From Vibrio sinaloensis (GTDB lineage Bacteria; Pseudomonadota; Gammaproteobacteria; Enterobacterales; Vibrionaceae), in contig NZ_JWLV01000049.1 in assembly GCF_000808535.1 (NCBI RefSeq), forward strand, positions 1 to 64,000: a DNA stretch of 64,000 nucleotides, in the 5' to 3' direction. This document shows, one piece after another, positions 51,217 to 60,420 of this stretch. Within the stretch, counting starts at the first letter, position 1. Each line of letters begins with the position of its first letter. The translations under genes were made by a program, and so were the position numbers. A model generated the notes under the pieces. That model was given only the letters and a program-made list of their open reading frames with translations, was not told the DNA's origin and made no database searches.

Positions 51217-52437
51217 ATGGCATTATTTCAGTATCAAGGTCGAAACTTAGATGGTTCTGCTGCTTCGGGACAAATTGAAGCGGCTAATCAAGAAGCGGCT
51301 GCAGAACAGTTGATGAACAAAGGCGTCATCCCGACCAAGTTGACGCTCGGAGGCGGTAAATCTGCGTTTGAGTTTGACCTCAAGCAGCTATTTACGCCCG
51401 CGGTTCCGCTTGAAGCCTTGGTTATTTTTTGTCGTCAGCTCTACAGTTTGACCAAAGCGGGCGTCCCCTTATTGCGTTCAATGAAAGGGCTAAGTTCCAA
51501 TTGTTCAAACAAACAGCTTCAGCACGCGCTTGAAGAAGTGACTCAGGAGCTCACAAATGGTCGCAGCCTAGCGGGTTCGATGCAGATGCATTCGAAAGTC
51601 TTCAGTCCGCTCTTTGTCTCAATGATCAATGTTGGTGAAAATACGGGTCGATTGGATCAGGCGCTGTTGCAGCTGGCGAATTACTATGAACAAGAAGTGG
51701 AAACGCGCAAACGAATCAAAACGGCGATGCGTTACCCAACATTTGTTATTAGCTTTATTGTTATCGCGTTGTTCATTTTGAACGTGAAAGTGATTCCCCA
51801 GTTCTCAACGATGTTCAGCCGCTTTGGGGTCGACCTTCCTCTGCCTACTCGGATTCTGATTACTATGTCAGATTTTTTCGTCAACTACTGGTTGGTCATG
51901 ATCGCGGTGATAGTGGGCGTGTTGTTTGGCTTTAATGCTTGGGTCAAAACGGCCAATGGACGTGAAAAATGGGACAAGTTTCGCCTAAAAATGCCAATCG
52001 TTGGTCCCCTTGTTAATCGAGCTCAGTTATCGCGGTTTTCTCGGACATTTGCGTTGATGTTAAAAGCAGGGGTTCCGTTAAACCAATCTCTTGCACTTGC
52101 GGCTGAGGCGCTGGGGAATAAATTTCTTGAAAACCGCTTGATTGAAATGAAATCTTCCATTGAAGCGGGTGGAACCATCTCCTCTACGGCAATAAACAGC
52201 GGCATCTTTACACCTCTCGTCATTCAAATGATTTCTGTCGGGGAAGAGACAGGGCGTATTGATGAGCTACTGTTAGAAGTAGCGGACTTTTATGATCGAG
52301 AAGTTGATTACGATCTTAAAACCCTAACCGCGCGAATTGAACCGATACTTCTGCTTGTTGTTGCGGGCATGGTGTTGATTCTCGCACTGGGTATTTTCCT
52401 ACCTATGTGGGGAATGTTGGATGCGATCAAAGGGTAA
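51217..52437 (+). CDS. mshG: MSHA platform protein MshG (PilC/GspF-like)
   Basis: 406 residues. Two T2SF domains (about 65-190 and 270-395) each end in membrane helices: about 167-190 (FVISFIVIALFILNVKVI), 220-240 and 378-400. Duplicated motifs TNGRSLAGSM / EAGGTISSTA and SMINVGENTGRLDQAL / QMISVGEETGRIDELL show the internal repeat. Transmits MshE motion to the growing pilus. mshF begins inside its last codons. Confidence 0.95.
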   Translation: MALFQYQGRNLDGSAASGQIEAANQEAAAEQLMNKGVIPTKLTLGGGKSAFEFDLKQLFTPAVPLEALVIFCRQLYSLTKAGVPLLRSMKGLSSNCSNKQLQHALEEVTQELTNGRSLAGSMQMHSKVFSPLFVSMINVGENTGRLDQALLQLANYYEQEVETRKRIKTAMRYPTFVISFIVIALFILNVKVIPQFSTMFSRFGVDLPLPTRILITMSDFFVNYWLVMIAVIVGVLFGFNAWVKTANGREKWDKFRLKMPIVGPLVNRAQLSRFSRTFALMLKAGVPLNQSLALAAEALGNKFLENRLIEMKSSIEAGGTISSTAINSGIFTPLVIQMISVGEETGRIDELLLEVADFYDREVDYDLKTLTARIEPILLLVVAGMVLILALGIFLPMWGMLDAIKG

Positions 52438-52900
52438 CGCCATCCTGATGCTGAGGCGGATGCGCTTCTCGGCTTGGTTACTTGTTGTCATGGTGTTAAC
52501 CGCGAGTTTTTTGTCAGCTTTTCAAAAAGTGGAAATTGAGGCTAATGACAGCGCGTTTTTAGTTGCTACCAAGCGAATCATTGAAAGAGCAAGCTTTTAT
52601 AAGCAGAAGTGGCTACTACAACAGCAACCGAGTCATCTCGAAATTGACTCTGAGCTGTTAACTCTTTCGCAAAATGGTTGGGTGCTGCCTATCAACGAGG
52701 CGGGTGACATTGATTGCGATTATTGGCTGAAGGTACTCTATCCGGATAAGCAGATTTTGGAGAGTTTACCTATCAATATTCATAATCATTCTGACGGCTC
52801 TCATTATCGTTGTGATTATGATTACGGCATGAATCGACATGTTGTTATCGATCTGAACTATAAGCATTTTTCTGCTAAAATTGTTTTGGTCGCAGAGTGA
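52421..52900 (+). CDS. mshF: MSHA biogenesis protein MshF
   Basis: 159 residues from ATG 52421 (GGGGA upstream); later ATGs at 52448 and 52460 are possible. One N-terminal membrane helix (about 16-33, SAWLLVVMVLTASFLSAF) and a pilin-like amphipathic continuation, but no G-F/E prepilin site is seen. The rest is a short periplasmic domain with two Cys (DCDYW and YRCDYDYG). Precise role unknown. Last gene of the platform cluster. Confidence 0.82.
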   Translation: MRSKGNAILMLRRMRFSAWLLVVMVLTASFLSAFQKVEIEANDSAFLVATKRIIERASFYKQKWLLQQQPSHLEIDSELLTLSQNGWVLPINEAGDIDCDYWLKVLYPDKQILESLPINIHNHSDGSHYRCDYDYGMNRHVVIDLNYKHFSAKIVLVAE

Positions 52901-52941
52901 TATTTTTGCCCAAGAGCAATAGCGATATTGTGGCTTGGCAG

Positions 52942-52947
52942 TATAAT
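52942..52947 (+). promoter_or_regulatory. Possible promoter of the pilin operon (mshB)
   Basis: A perfect TATAAT lies 30 bp before mshB in the 76-bp gap after mshF. No good -35 at 17 bp is visible. A separate promoter for the structural genes is known in V. cholerae, but its exact position here is a guess. Confidence 0.4.
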
Positions 52948-52976
52948 AAACAGTACTGATACGTGGATTAATTTAT

Positions 52977-53552
52977 ATGTTTAGAAAACAGTCTGGCTTT
53001 TCGTTAGTCGAACTTGTGGTTGTGATTGTTGTGGTGGGTTTACTCGCGGTTGCTGCATTACCTCGGTTTTTGGATGTTACTGATGAAGCTAAAAAAGCGA
53101 GCATTGAAGGTGTAGCGGGCGGCTTTGCTACAGGTGTCCTGTCAGCACGAGCTCAGTGGGAAGCCTTGGCTCGTCCTTCAAGGACTGTCGGCACAGAAAA
53201 GTACAATACCGTCGATTATGATGGCGTTGATTTCTGGTTAACGCGCTCAAAAGACAGCAGCGGAGCGGATACAGGATTTCGCGACGGTTATCCTTATGCT
53301 CTGAATGAGGATGATACGTCGTTCCCAACAAGCTTAACGGATCAGGCTTGTATTGATTTGATGGACAATCTTTTGCAAAACCCACCAAGTGTCGACACTG
53401 TGGCGAATGCAAGAACTAACTCAAACGTAAAATATTCAGCACAGGCTGACAATGGCGCCTCAACTTGCACTTATATTCAGCAAGAGGGAGGCACCGAACA
53501 TCAGTTCGTGTATGAAATAGAGACTGGTCGTGTGACCGTAACGCTGCAGTAG
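52977..53552 (+). CDS. mshB: Minor prepilin MshB
   Basis: 191 residues. Class III signal MFRKQSG-FSLVELVVVIVV: cleavage after Gly7, mature Phe1 and Glu5, then the hydrophobic helix. The globular domain has a Cys pair (QACIDLM and STCTYIQ). MshB is a minor subunit or initiator of the pilus. mshA follows 32 bp later. Confidence 0.92.
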   Translation: MFRKQSGFSLVELVVVIVVVGLLAVAALPRFLDVTDEAKKASIEGVAGGFATGVLSARAQWEALARPSRTVGTEKYNTVDYDGVDFWLTRSKDSSGADTGFRDGYPYALNEDDTSFPTSLTDQACIDLMDNLLQNPPSVDTVANARTNSNVKYSAQADNGASTCTYIQQEGGTEHQFVYEIETGRVTVTLQ

Positions 53553-53584
53553 AGCTGCGCTAACAACATAGAGAGACAGAAACT

Positions 53585-54061
53585 ATGAAAAGACAAGGCG
53601 GTTTCACCCTGATTGAACTCGTGGTGGTAATTGTTATTTTGGGTATCTTGGCTGTAACTGCGGCACCGCGATTCCTTAACTTACAGTCAGATGCACGCGA
53701 GTCCTCGCTACAAGGTTTGAAAGGGGCGATGGCTGGCGCAGCAGGTATTGTTTATGGTCGCGCTGCAATTGATGGCGTTGAGGGTGTAAGCTCAGTGACC
53801 GCTGCGTCAAGTGCAACAGGCATTGCACTTACATTCGGTTACCCTTCTGCAACCACAGATGGTATTGGCAACGCGGTAGATGGCCTAGGCGCAAATGATG
53901 GAGACTGGATTGCAGTCTCGGGCTCTGGTTCGACAGCGACACCACCTGTAATTCACTACAGCTTTTCCGGTAGCGCCAGTGATACTACATGCTTTGTTTC
54001 CTACGAAACTAACGCATCTGCGGGGGCTCCTACTATTACTGTGACTAACACTGGTTGCTAG
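53585..54061 (+). CDS. mshA: Major MSHA pilin
   Basis: 158-residue prepilin. Leader MKRQGG is cut before FTLIELVVVIVILGILAVTA; mature Phe1 and Glu5 are present. Mature length is 152. A C-terminal disulfide loop is likely between Cys in DTTCFVSYE and the last residue (NTGC). The middle is Ala/Gly/Ser/Thr rich, which leaves room for O-glycosylation by the upstream PglL (speculative). A terminator follows at once, consistent with surplus mshA mRNA. Confidence 0.95.
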   Translation: MKRQGGFTLIELVVVIVILGILAVTAAPRFLNLQSDARESSLQGLKGAMAGAAGIVYGRAAIDGVEGVSSVTAASSATGIALTFGYPSATTDGIGNAVDGLGANDGDWIAVSGSGSTATPPVIHYSFSGSASDTTCFVSYETNASAGAPTITVTNTGC

Positions 54062-54069
54062 TGATACTC

Positions 54070-54096
54070 AAGGCCAGCATTGCTGGCCTTTTCTTT
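54070..54096 (+). terminator. Terminator between mshA and mshC
   Basis: AAGGCCAGC (54070-54078), ATT loop, GCTGGCCTT (54082-54090), TTCTTTT tail. It lies inside the pilin cluster. Confidence 0.9.
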
Positions 54097-54158
54097 TCTC
54101 ATCTTCTAAATCGTTCTCAAAACTGCATAAATTTGCCTCTCACGCACGTAATCTCATT

Positions 54159-54164
54159 TATAAT
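54159..54164 (+). promoter_or_regulatory. Possible promoter of mshC-D-O-P-Q
   Basis: TATAAT at 54159-54164 with TTGCCT 20 bp further upstream (54133-54138), 33 bp before mshC. Spacing is long, so this is tentative. It would keep the downstream genes expressed despite the terminator. Confidence 0.35.
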
Positions 54165-54196
54165 CAAAGCAGTAAATTTCATTACTTAGGGTTTCT

Positions 54197-54676
54197 ATGA
54201 AACTTAGACGGGCACAAGGGTTTACCTTGGTTGAGTTAATTGTTGTCATTCTGTTGTTGGCAATCATTTCTGCCTATGCCGCAAGTCGCTATTCAGGGCG
54301 TGGTGATGTAGCCGCTGCTGTGTTGCAACATCAAGTGGTCTCCGTTGTGCGTCAAGTGCAAGTGAATCGAATGCAATCAAACATCACCGCGAGTGCAGCC
54401 TTGGCGAGTAATCAAAACTTTACATTGGATGTCCAAACCAGTTGCGTCGGCTCAGAGGCAGCTTGTTCGGAGCGCTCTGATTCTCGCAGTGACTGGGTTG
54501 CCTCTCAAATGGTCCGTTTTTCTTCATCGCCTAGCGCGCCTATTTCGTTCGATTTGTTGGGTAATCCGGTTGGAGCAGCCGCATCTGGGGCGTCTATCTC
54601 GATTGTGTCCAGTGAGGAAAGCTGCGTCGTGGCGATAAATGCTCAAGGGTATGTGTCACTCGGAGGGTGCTCATGA
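54197..54676 (+). CDS. mshC: Minor prepilin MshC
   Basis: 159 residues. Leader MKLRRAQG, then FTLVELIVVILLLAIISAYA with Glu5. The GspH/pseudopilin-like body has several Cys (QTSCVGSEAACSERSD and ESCVVAIN, LGGCS). AGGG precedes the ATG. Overlaps mshD (ATGA). Confidence 0.92.
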   Translation: MKLRRAQGFTLVELIVVILLLAIISAYAASRYSGRGDVAAAVLQHQVVSVVRQVQVNRMQSNITASAALASNQNFTLDVQTSCVGSEAACSERSDSRSDWVASQMVRFSSSPSAPISFDLLGNPVGAAASGASISIVSSEESCVVAINAQGYVSLGGCS

Positions 54677-55224
54677 CGAGAGCGCGTGGTTTTACTTTGA
54701 TTGAGAGCGTTATTGTCATTGTTGTCATAGGGTTTGCCATGATAACCATTACCCAGTTTTTAGTGCCTCAAATTACTCGCTCAGCCAATCCACATTATCA
54801 GGTTAGGGCCGCGGCATTGAGCCAGAGCGTCATGTCGATGGTTTTGGCCAGAGGATTTGATGAGTACAGCAATTTTGCTGGTGGTGAACTGCGCTGTGGT
54901 GAAGGCGCCGCAGTGGGTACCTCTTATCAATTTTGTTCAGGGATGGATGCATCGGTCAATGGCCTTGGTCCTGATGGAGAGGTGATTGCTGCCTATAATG
55001 ATGTGGATGACTATATTGGGTGTTGGGAGCCAAATGGCGCCAATGGGTGTCGAGACTTAAACGTATTGGTTGGAGATGGTGTGGGGAATACGACTTATCA
55101 AAACTTTCGCTTAGATATTCAAGTAACTTACCAAGAGCCAAGCCTTATTAAGCAGATAGTATTGACCGTCTCTGCGCTTAACCAAACTCCCATCGAATTA
55201 CGAGCCTATAAAGGAAACTACTGA
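54673..55224 (+). CDS. mshD: Minor prepilin MshD
   Basis: 183 residues from ATG 54673, 5 nt after GGAGGG; a GTG two codons upstream is inside that site. Leader MTRARG, then FTLIESVIVIVVIGFAMITI with Glu5. Cys residues in ELRCGEG, YQFCSGM, IGCWEPNGANGCRD. Overlaps mshO at TGATG. Confidence 0.92.
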   Translation: MTRARGFTLIESVIVIVVIGFAMITITQFLVPQITRSANPHYQVRAAALSQSVMSMVLARGFDEYSNFAGGELRCGEGAAVGTSYQFCSGMDASVNGLGPDGEVIAAYNDVDDYIGCWEPNGANGCRDLNVLVGDGVGNTTYQNFRLDIQVTYQEPSLIKQIVLTVSALNQTPIELRAYKGNY

Positions 55225-55946
55225 TGAAAAAGTCGGGGTTTACTCTGATTGAAATGGTCATCACCCTAATCGTGGGCAGTATTCTGGTGCTAGGAATTGC
55301 GGGTTTTGTTGATCTTGGTGCGCGAGGTTATCGCGATACCATTGATCGCCAGCGGATGCAGACGCAAGCTAAGTTCGTATTGGAGAAAATGAGCCGAGAA
55401 GTTCGTCATGCTGTCCCGAATATGTTTAGCAATGATCTATTGGCAGGGGCGACAGACTGTATTTCCTTTTATCCGATTATGACGTCAGGTTTCTACGCGG
55501 TGTCGGGTGCGGATCTACAGTTTGTTATTGGTAGTGAATCGATGACGGTGGATGACTTAAATTCACTTAATTTGGTAATCAATCCAACAGAGTCGATGCC
55601 AAGCAGCAATGTTTTTCCACTGAATAGCGTCTCGAGTGCGAACAATGTCTTTGTTTTGACGGGCGGAGCGAATGACTTGGTGGGTAATTCGGTATCCCGT
55701 CGCCACTACATCTATGATCCCGATGGTGAGGTGAGTTATTGCCTGATTAACCAACGAGTTCAGCGTTTGGTGAATCGTACCAGTCTTCTTCCTGTTTCAG
55801 ACCAAGGAGTAACTGGCAGTTTGAATTACTCACCTGCTACGTTTGAGAATAGTGGTGGCATACACATTAATCTCAACTTTACCAACGAAGACGGTGATGA
55901 GTCGACAAACTTCCGCCAAAATGTGCAGGTGTTGAATGTCCCATAG
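55224..55946 (+). CDS. mshO: Minor prepilin MshO (PilW/GspJ-like)
   Basis: 240 residues. Leader MKKSG, then FTLIEMVITLIVGSILVLGI with Glu5, followed by RMQTQAKFVLEKMSREVRHA, a GspJ/PilW feature. Larger than the other minor pilins. mshP starts within its last 11 bases. Confidence 0.9.
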   Translation: MKKSGFTLIEMVITLIVGSILVLGIAGFVDLGARGYRDTIDRQRMQTQAKFVLEKMSREVRHAVPNMFSNDLLAGATDCISFYPIMTSGFYAVSGADLQFVIGSESMTVDDLNSLNLVINPTESMPSSNVFPLNSVSSANNVFVLTGGANDLVGNSVSRRHYIYDPDGEVSYCLINQRVQRLVNRTSLLPVSDQGVTGSLNYSPATFENSGGIHINLNFTNEDGDESTNFRQNVQVLNVP

Positions 55947-56370
55947 TAAGTTTCAGTCCGGTAGCCTATACATTGTCGTCGTTTTTGTCTTGGTGGTAAT
56001 GGGCTTTCTTGCCACCAGCTTAAGTCGAATTGAGTGGTCAAATAATGATGCCCACACCAAAGACGTCATCGGTCTTCAGGCCGCTTTTTCTGCTCACTCT
56101 GCGAATGAAATGGTGCTCAGAGAAATTTATCCGCCAAGAGATAATATTGCGGATGAATTTGATGTGTCAGCCGCTTGCAGCTCTGTAAATGGAACCAAAA
56201 GAACGATTCCAGCGGTGATCAACTGCGCTGATGCTCAAGTGACGTGTGGTGCAAGAGGTGGAGTGTTAGCTGATGGTAGTCAGATGTTTGTCCTAAGCTC
56301 TGAAGTAACGTGTGGTTCGGGCGTGAATCAGATGCGTCGTAGTCAAGAAGTGTGGTTAAGAGGTCAATAG
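55936..56370 (+). CDS. mshP: MSHA minor pilin-like protein MshP (PilX-like)
   Basis: 144 residues. MSHSKFQSGSLYIVVVFVLV: a Gly-Ser site at 9-10 and a hydrophobic helix, resembling the PilX N-terminus, but without the Glu5 of ordinary pilins. Four Cys in the periplasmic part (AACSSV, INCADAQVTCGARG, VTCGSG). Overlaps mshO; mshQ starts 2 bp after its stop. Confidence 0.85.
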   Translation: MSHSKFQSGSLYIVVVFVLVVMGFLATSLSRIEWSNNDAHTKDVIGLQAAFSAHSANEMVLREIYPPRDNIADEFDVSAACSSVNGTKRTIPAVINCADAQVTCGARGGVLADGSQMFVLSSEVTCGSGVNQMRRSQEVWLRGQ

Positions 56371-56372
56371 CG

Positions 56373-59300
56373 ATGGTTAGATGGATCAAGCTATGTATTT
56401 TTGTTGGGTTGAGTTTGCTTTCAGCGAATTCAGTTGCCTTTGACCTTACAGAAGCGTGTCGGACATTTCCCAACCCAGCTCAGGGGTGGCAATCGAGCAC
56501 AAGTAGGTTAACCATTAATCAGGAGAAAACGGTTAACTCGCCACATCTCGATTATTATATTGCCGGCTGGAGTAATGACTTTGTTCGTGACAATGTTAGA
56601 AACTGTACCGACTCAGAGACGGAATGTGGCAGCTCAAAAACAAAGCTGCTAGTGCCTTTTGATAGGGTCACTGACTACAGTAAGTTCACCAGTTGTGAAG
56701 CTGGGCTTTGTGCGTCAGGCGCGACGAGTTACAAAGGCAGCAAGCCGACAGTGACTACCTATGATTTTAGAAACGTAAATAAGCGTTTGACGGTTAATGA
56801 CTTTGAATCCGTCAACTGTGGCAATGATTGTACGGTAGATATTGATGATGTTAAAAAGCAAGTGACGTTAGCGATTACAGGCAACTTTAGAAATCTCATC
56901 ATTAACGCTCCGTATTCTAATTATGAGATCAGGGTAAAGCTTAACCCTGGATACGTAATCAAAGACTTTACTGCCAATGTTACAACCACCTTAGATTTCA
57001 CTTCTCCTGGCAGGTATCTACATCACAAACTGTCCGTGTTGGCGCCAGGATCGAAGCTTGAGTTTGGAAATGATGTACAGCTTAAAATTGTGGTTGATGC
57101 AGCCGCGCCATCAGACAGGGGCTTTGTCTACATCGGTGCTTCTGTAGATATTGAAACTCAGGAAACTGAAACTGACACACTTTGGATTAATGCGCCAGAA
57201 GGGGATGTATGGTTTCGTGACAGAGTGAGCCCTGTTGATATCCATGCTCTTATCTCTGCAAGACACGTCAGAATTGGCAGCGGGACGTATGTGTTTGGTG
57301 CGGTCTCAACGCCGGAGTTGACCATGTCGAGCCAACATAGCGCCATCATCGGTCAAAGTGCGTGTTTTAGCGATCCTACTCCTTCGCCTGTTGCGAAATA
57401 CCATCTAGAGGAGTCTTGGTCTGGTAACAATGGTGAAGTGAAGGATGTGTCAGGCAATAATCACCATGGCACCGCGATTAATAGTGCAACCACGGCGGTG
57501 GATTTACCAGCTTGGCCTAATGATGCAAATCGCTTTGGTACTTGTGGTTACGGCAGCTTTACCCGTAGCAGTAATCAATATGTGGAAGTCCCTCACTCTT
57601 TACCGTTAAGTATGAGTGAAGAAGTCTCTGTATCTGCATGGATCTACCCTAAGAGTTATCCTTCTTCTGATCTTGCGTCAATTGTGACGAAAGATACTAA
57701 TTATGAGTTCCATCTGACGTCGAGTGGTTATATCTATTGGTACTGGCAGGTGAATACCTCTGGGTATCCGGCGTATAATCTTTACAGTGCAGGTACAGTG
57801 CCGCTGAATAAGTGGACGCACATTACCGTGACGTACGATGCAAACCGTCCGACTCAAGCAAAAATGTACATAAATGGTCAATTGAGTGCTTACTATTATG
57901 TACCTATCCATACACCTAGGTTGCTAACCAACAACTTATCTTTCCAAATTGGTCAAGATAGAGCAAATCGTGGCTTTGATGGTTTTATCGATGAAGTTCA
58001 AGTGTTCGATGCGTCTCTTTCCGCGGCTCAAGTTCTCGAGGTCTATAATCAACGTCACCTTTGTGCTGACCAGACGGTGGATCTTGCTCTAAGAATTACG
58101 CCCATTCGTGCCTCTGGTTTGGCATGTGACGGCATTCCCATTGATTTTTCTCTTATCGACAACAAGACAGGGAATGTGGTTGATGGACAAGGCCAGAGCC
58201 TGTTTGTCGAAACCACACCATTGTCGGGAAGCGACTATGCGTGTTGGAGTAGCAATGGTGATATTTCTTCAGATCGTTGTACCACCGATCATGATTATAA
58301 CGCGCGTTTTCCCAGTAATGGCCCAGCCACGGTGCGCGGTTATATTCATAGTAAGTTCCTTAATCATTACAACATCACGGCTTATGTCGACAGTGAAGGG
58401 CTGTCTGAAACTGCTGGTCCATACATGTTCCTTGCGCGAGAGGCGAGTATAGTGCCCTCGGATGGTGTAGACGGGAATGATACGTTCCAAGTTGCTGGTC
58501 GGGAATTCCCATTTAGAATTATGGTTCGAGGAGCGCAAGGAGAAGGTAATCAACTAAACTGCCGAGTCATTGATATTGATGGTAGCGTAGTGGTGGATTT
58601 CTCAACTTCTCAAATGCCTACGAGTAGTTCGCATAGATTACAGATAAAGAGTGGTCAGCGAGGCTGGGAAGATGCAAACACGCACTTGCCGATCTCCTTT
58701 AAAGATGGAGTAGCGGGGGGGACGGAAACCGCTGCAGATGGCTCGCTGAAACTTCGTTTGGACGATGCGGGCATTGTAGACTTTACAGGATCAGGTGATT
58801 CTGGATCTCAAACATTAACCTCGACAAAACGATTCTATTTTCGCCCTTTTGCGACCACGTTTTGTGCGCAAAATGGCGCGTTACCCAACTATACGTCTGA
58901 ATCGTCAGGTGGGTTTGCACCTGCAGGCTCGAATGTTGATGTGTTCCTAAAAGCGTTCAACTGGCAATCTGGATTAGACAGCAACAATGATGGGGTGCCT
59001 AATACCTCGGTCAAAGCGGACAATTTATGTAGCGCTCCTGTGACTGAGAGCTATTTTACCCACAATGGTTACGTGGCTGAATCAACCTTAGCATATGCTC
59101 TTCGCTACCCGTCTGGAGGCAGTTTAGGAGATTTAGTCCTTGATGGATTGCCGTTTGCAGGTCAGGTGATTGAGACAACCACGTCCAATATCAATCGTTC
59201 GCGAGCGTTAAATTGGAATGAGGTTGGGACTTTATCGATTTCTGCAAAACAAGACAGTTACCTTTCTCAATCTGGCTTTAACGTGCCTGCAGTTGTCGCT

Positions 59301-60290
59301 GACGTTGGGCGTTTTTACCCCGCGAATTTTTCCATTACTCGTGCTCAATGGCAGGCGGCGATTGGTCAGGGAGGTATCGCTTATTTAGACCAGCCCTATA
59401 TGAGCGCGGAAGTCGAGGTGGCACCTTATCCGTTAGGCGCGACCACTCCCGTTAGCAACTATCACTTGTTCGACAGTGCATTGCAGGCAGGGTTTGGTTT
59501 GAAAGCTGATCCTGATATCCCAAATAGCCTTACTTTGGATACCCCTAGCGGAAGTTGGTCTGCTGCACTTGACGGGACATCGCGTTGGTTAGTGACCGAC
59601 ACGGATGCTGTGTTGGCGCGTCACTATGTTGCGTCATCACCTGCCCAAACTGTGGAAAATGGGCCCTTTAACACAGGTAGCGGTGCGTCAGTGGCCACTA
59701 AGTTTGGTCTCAACGTGGTTGCCAGCCATGATCCCGCCTCTTTTGATGCCACATCGAGCGTGAGTGAGCAAAACTTTCCGACCCAGCCGCCCGCTCGTTA
59801 CGGTCGGATGGTGCTACAGAGTGCAACCACAACGATAGCAGACAGCGTCGCGATTCCGCTTAGGGTTGAATTTTGGAATGGCAGCACATTTACAACGAAC
59901 AGTGAAGACAACGTGTCAGAGTTGGCCACAATGGCCAACTATGTGTGCAAAACGACCGTCTGGCCATCGGGAACCAACTCAAATTCTAAGCTGAGTGGTT
60001 CAGACACTGCCCCTTGGGAGCAAGTGACTAATGGTGAGAGCAATGTGATTCGGGCTGTCCCCGACGACTCTCATTCGATACGAGAGCAAGTACAGTTTTG
60101 GATGAGGTTGGGAAGCAATCGCCCTAATGGGGTTGTATCAGGCTGTGGAAGCACGTTGTCGCAACCTTGGCTTCAATACGATTGGCGCGGATTAGGTGAT
60201 GAAGATCCTTCTTCTGTGGTTACTTTTGGTATTTTCCGCGGCAATGATCGAGTGATCTTCCGTGGTGAGCCTGGGTTATTCGGACAGTAA
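56373..60290 (+). CDS. mshQ: MshQ, very large LamG-containing surface protein
   Basis: 1305 residues from ATG 56373, after AAGAGG. Signal peptide about 1-23 (FVGLSLLSANSVA-FDL). Residues 25-330 form a beta-rich region with polymer-bactofilin-like ladders (NLIINAPYSNYEI). A LamG/concanavalin-like domain follows (about 340-560, VSVSAWIYPKSYPSSD ... GFDGFIDEVQVFDASLSA). The rest (about 700-1305) resembles DUF6701. Last and largest gene of the pilus operon. A tip adhesin role is plausible but not shown. Confidence 0.85.
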   Translation: MVRWIKLCIFVGLSLLSANSVAFDLTEACRTFPNPAQGWQSSTSRLTINQEKTVNSPHLDYYIAGWSNDFVRDNVRNCTDSETECGSSKTKLLVPFDRVTDYSKFTSCEAGLCASGATSYKGSKPTVTTYDFRNVNKRLTVNDFESVNCGNDCTVDIDDVKKQVTLAITGNFRNLIINAPYSNYEIRVKLNPGYVIKDFTANVTTTLDFTSPGRYLHHKLSVLAPGSKLEFGNDVQLKIVVDAAAPSDRGFVYIGASVDIETQETETDTLWINAPEGDVWFRDRVSPVDIHALISARHVRIGSGTYVFGAVSTPELTMSSQHSAIIGQSACFSDPTPSPVAKYHLEESWSGNNGEVKDVSGNNHHGTAINSATTAVDLPAWPNDANRFGTCGYGSFTRSSNQYVEVPHSLPLSMSEEVSVSAWIYPKSYPSSDLASIVTKDTNYEFHLTSSGYIYWYWQVNTSGYPAYNLYSAGTVPLNKWTHITVTYDANRPTQAKMYINGQLSAYYYVPIHTPRLLTNNLSFQIGQDRANRGFDGFIDEVQVFDASLSAAQVLEVYNQRHLCADQTVDLALRITPIRASGLACDGIPIDFSLIDNKTGNVVDGQGQSLFVETTPLSGSDYACWSSNGDISSDRCTTDHDYNARFPSNGPATVRGYIHSKFLNHYNITAYVDSEGLSETAGPYMFLAREASIVPSDGVDGNDTFQVAGREFPFRIMVRGAQGEGNQLNCRVIDIDGSVVVDFSTSQMPTSSSHRLQIKSGQRGWEDANTHLPISFKDGVAGGTETAADGSLKLRLDDAGIVDFTGSGDSGSQTLTSTKRFYFRPFATTFCAQNGALPNYTSESSGGFAPAGSNVDVFLKAFNWQSGLDSNNDGVPNTSVKADNLCSAPVTESYFTHNGYVAESTLAYALRYPSGGSLGDLVLDGLPFAGQVIETTTSNINRSRALNWNEVGTLSISAKQDSYLSQSGFNVPAVVADVGRFYPANFSITRAQWQAAIGQGGIAYLDQPYMSAEVEVAPYPLGATTPVSNYHLFDSALQAGFGLKADPDIPNSLTLDTPSGSWSAALDGTSRWLVTDTDAVLARHYVASSPAQTVENGPFNTGSGASVATKFGLNVVASHDPASFDATSSVSEQNFPTQPPARYGRMVLQSATTTIADSVAIPLRVEFWNGSTFTTNSEDNVSELATMANYVCKTTVWPSGTNSNSKLSGSDTAPWEQVTNGESNVIRAVPDDSHSIREQVQFWMRLGSNRPNGVVSGCGSTLSQPWLQYDWRGLGDEDPSSVVTFGIFRGNDRVIFRGEPGLFGQ

Positions 60291-60360
60291 ATTTTGTCAT
60301 TTATCTGCCTATCGTTAGGAATCTGTTAGAAATTGCGGGTTTCAGCCCATGTTTACGCTT

Positions 60361-60393
60361 CAATGCCTTGCTGTAGTGGCAAGGCATTGGTAC
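60361..60393 (+). terminator. Probable terminator after mshQ
   Basis: CAATGCCTTGC (60361-60371) pairs perfectly with GCAAGGCATTG (60379-60389), 7-nt loop. The T run is poor, so efficiency is uncertain. Confidence 0.6.
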
Positions 60394-60414
60394 ATTTAGT
60401 GCAATTTTCTATCT

Positions 60415-60420
60415 TATAAT
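60415..60420 (+). promoter_or_regulatory. Possible -10 of the mreB promoter
   Basis: A perfect TATAAT 22 bp before mreB, after the mshQ hairpin. No clear -35 hexamer at the ideal distance. Confidence 0.4.

Noticed and set aside
53128..53412. Minus-strand frame inside mshB
   Set aside because: Antisense shadow of a clear prepilin gene.
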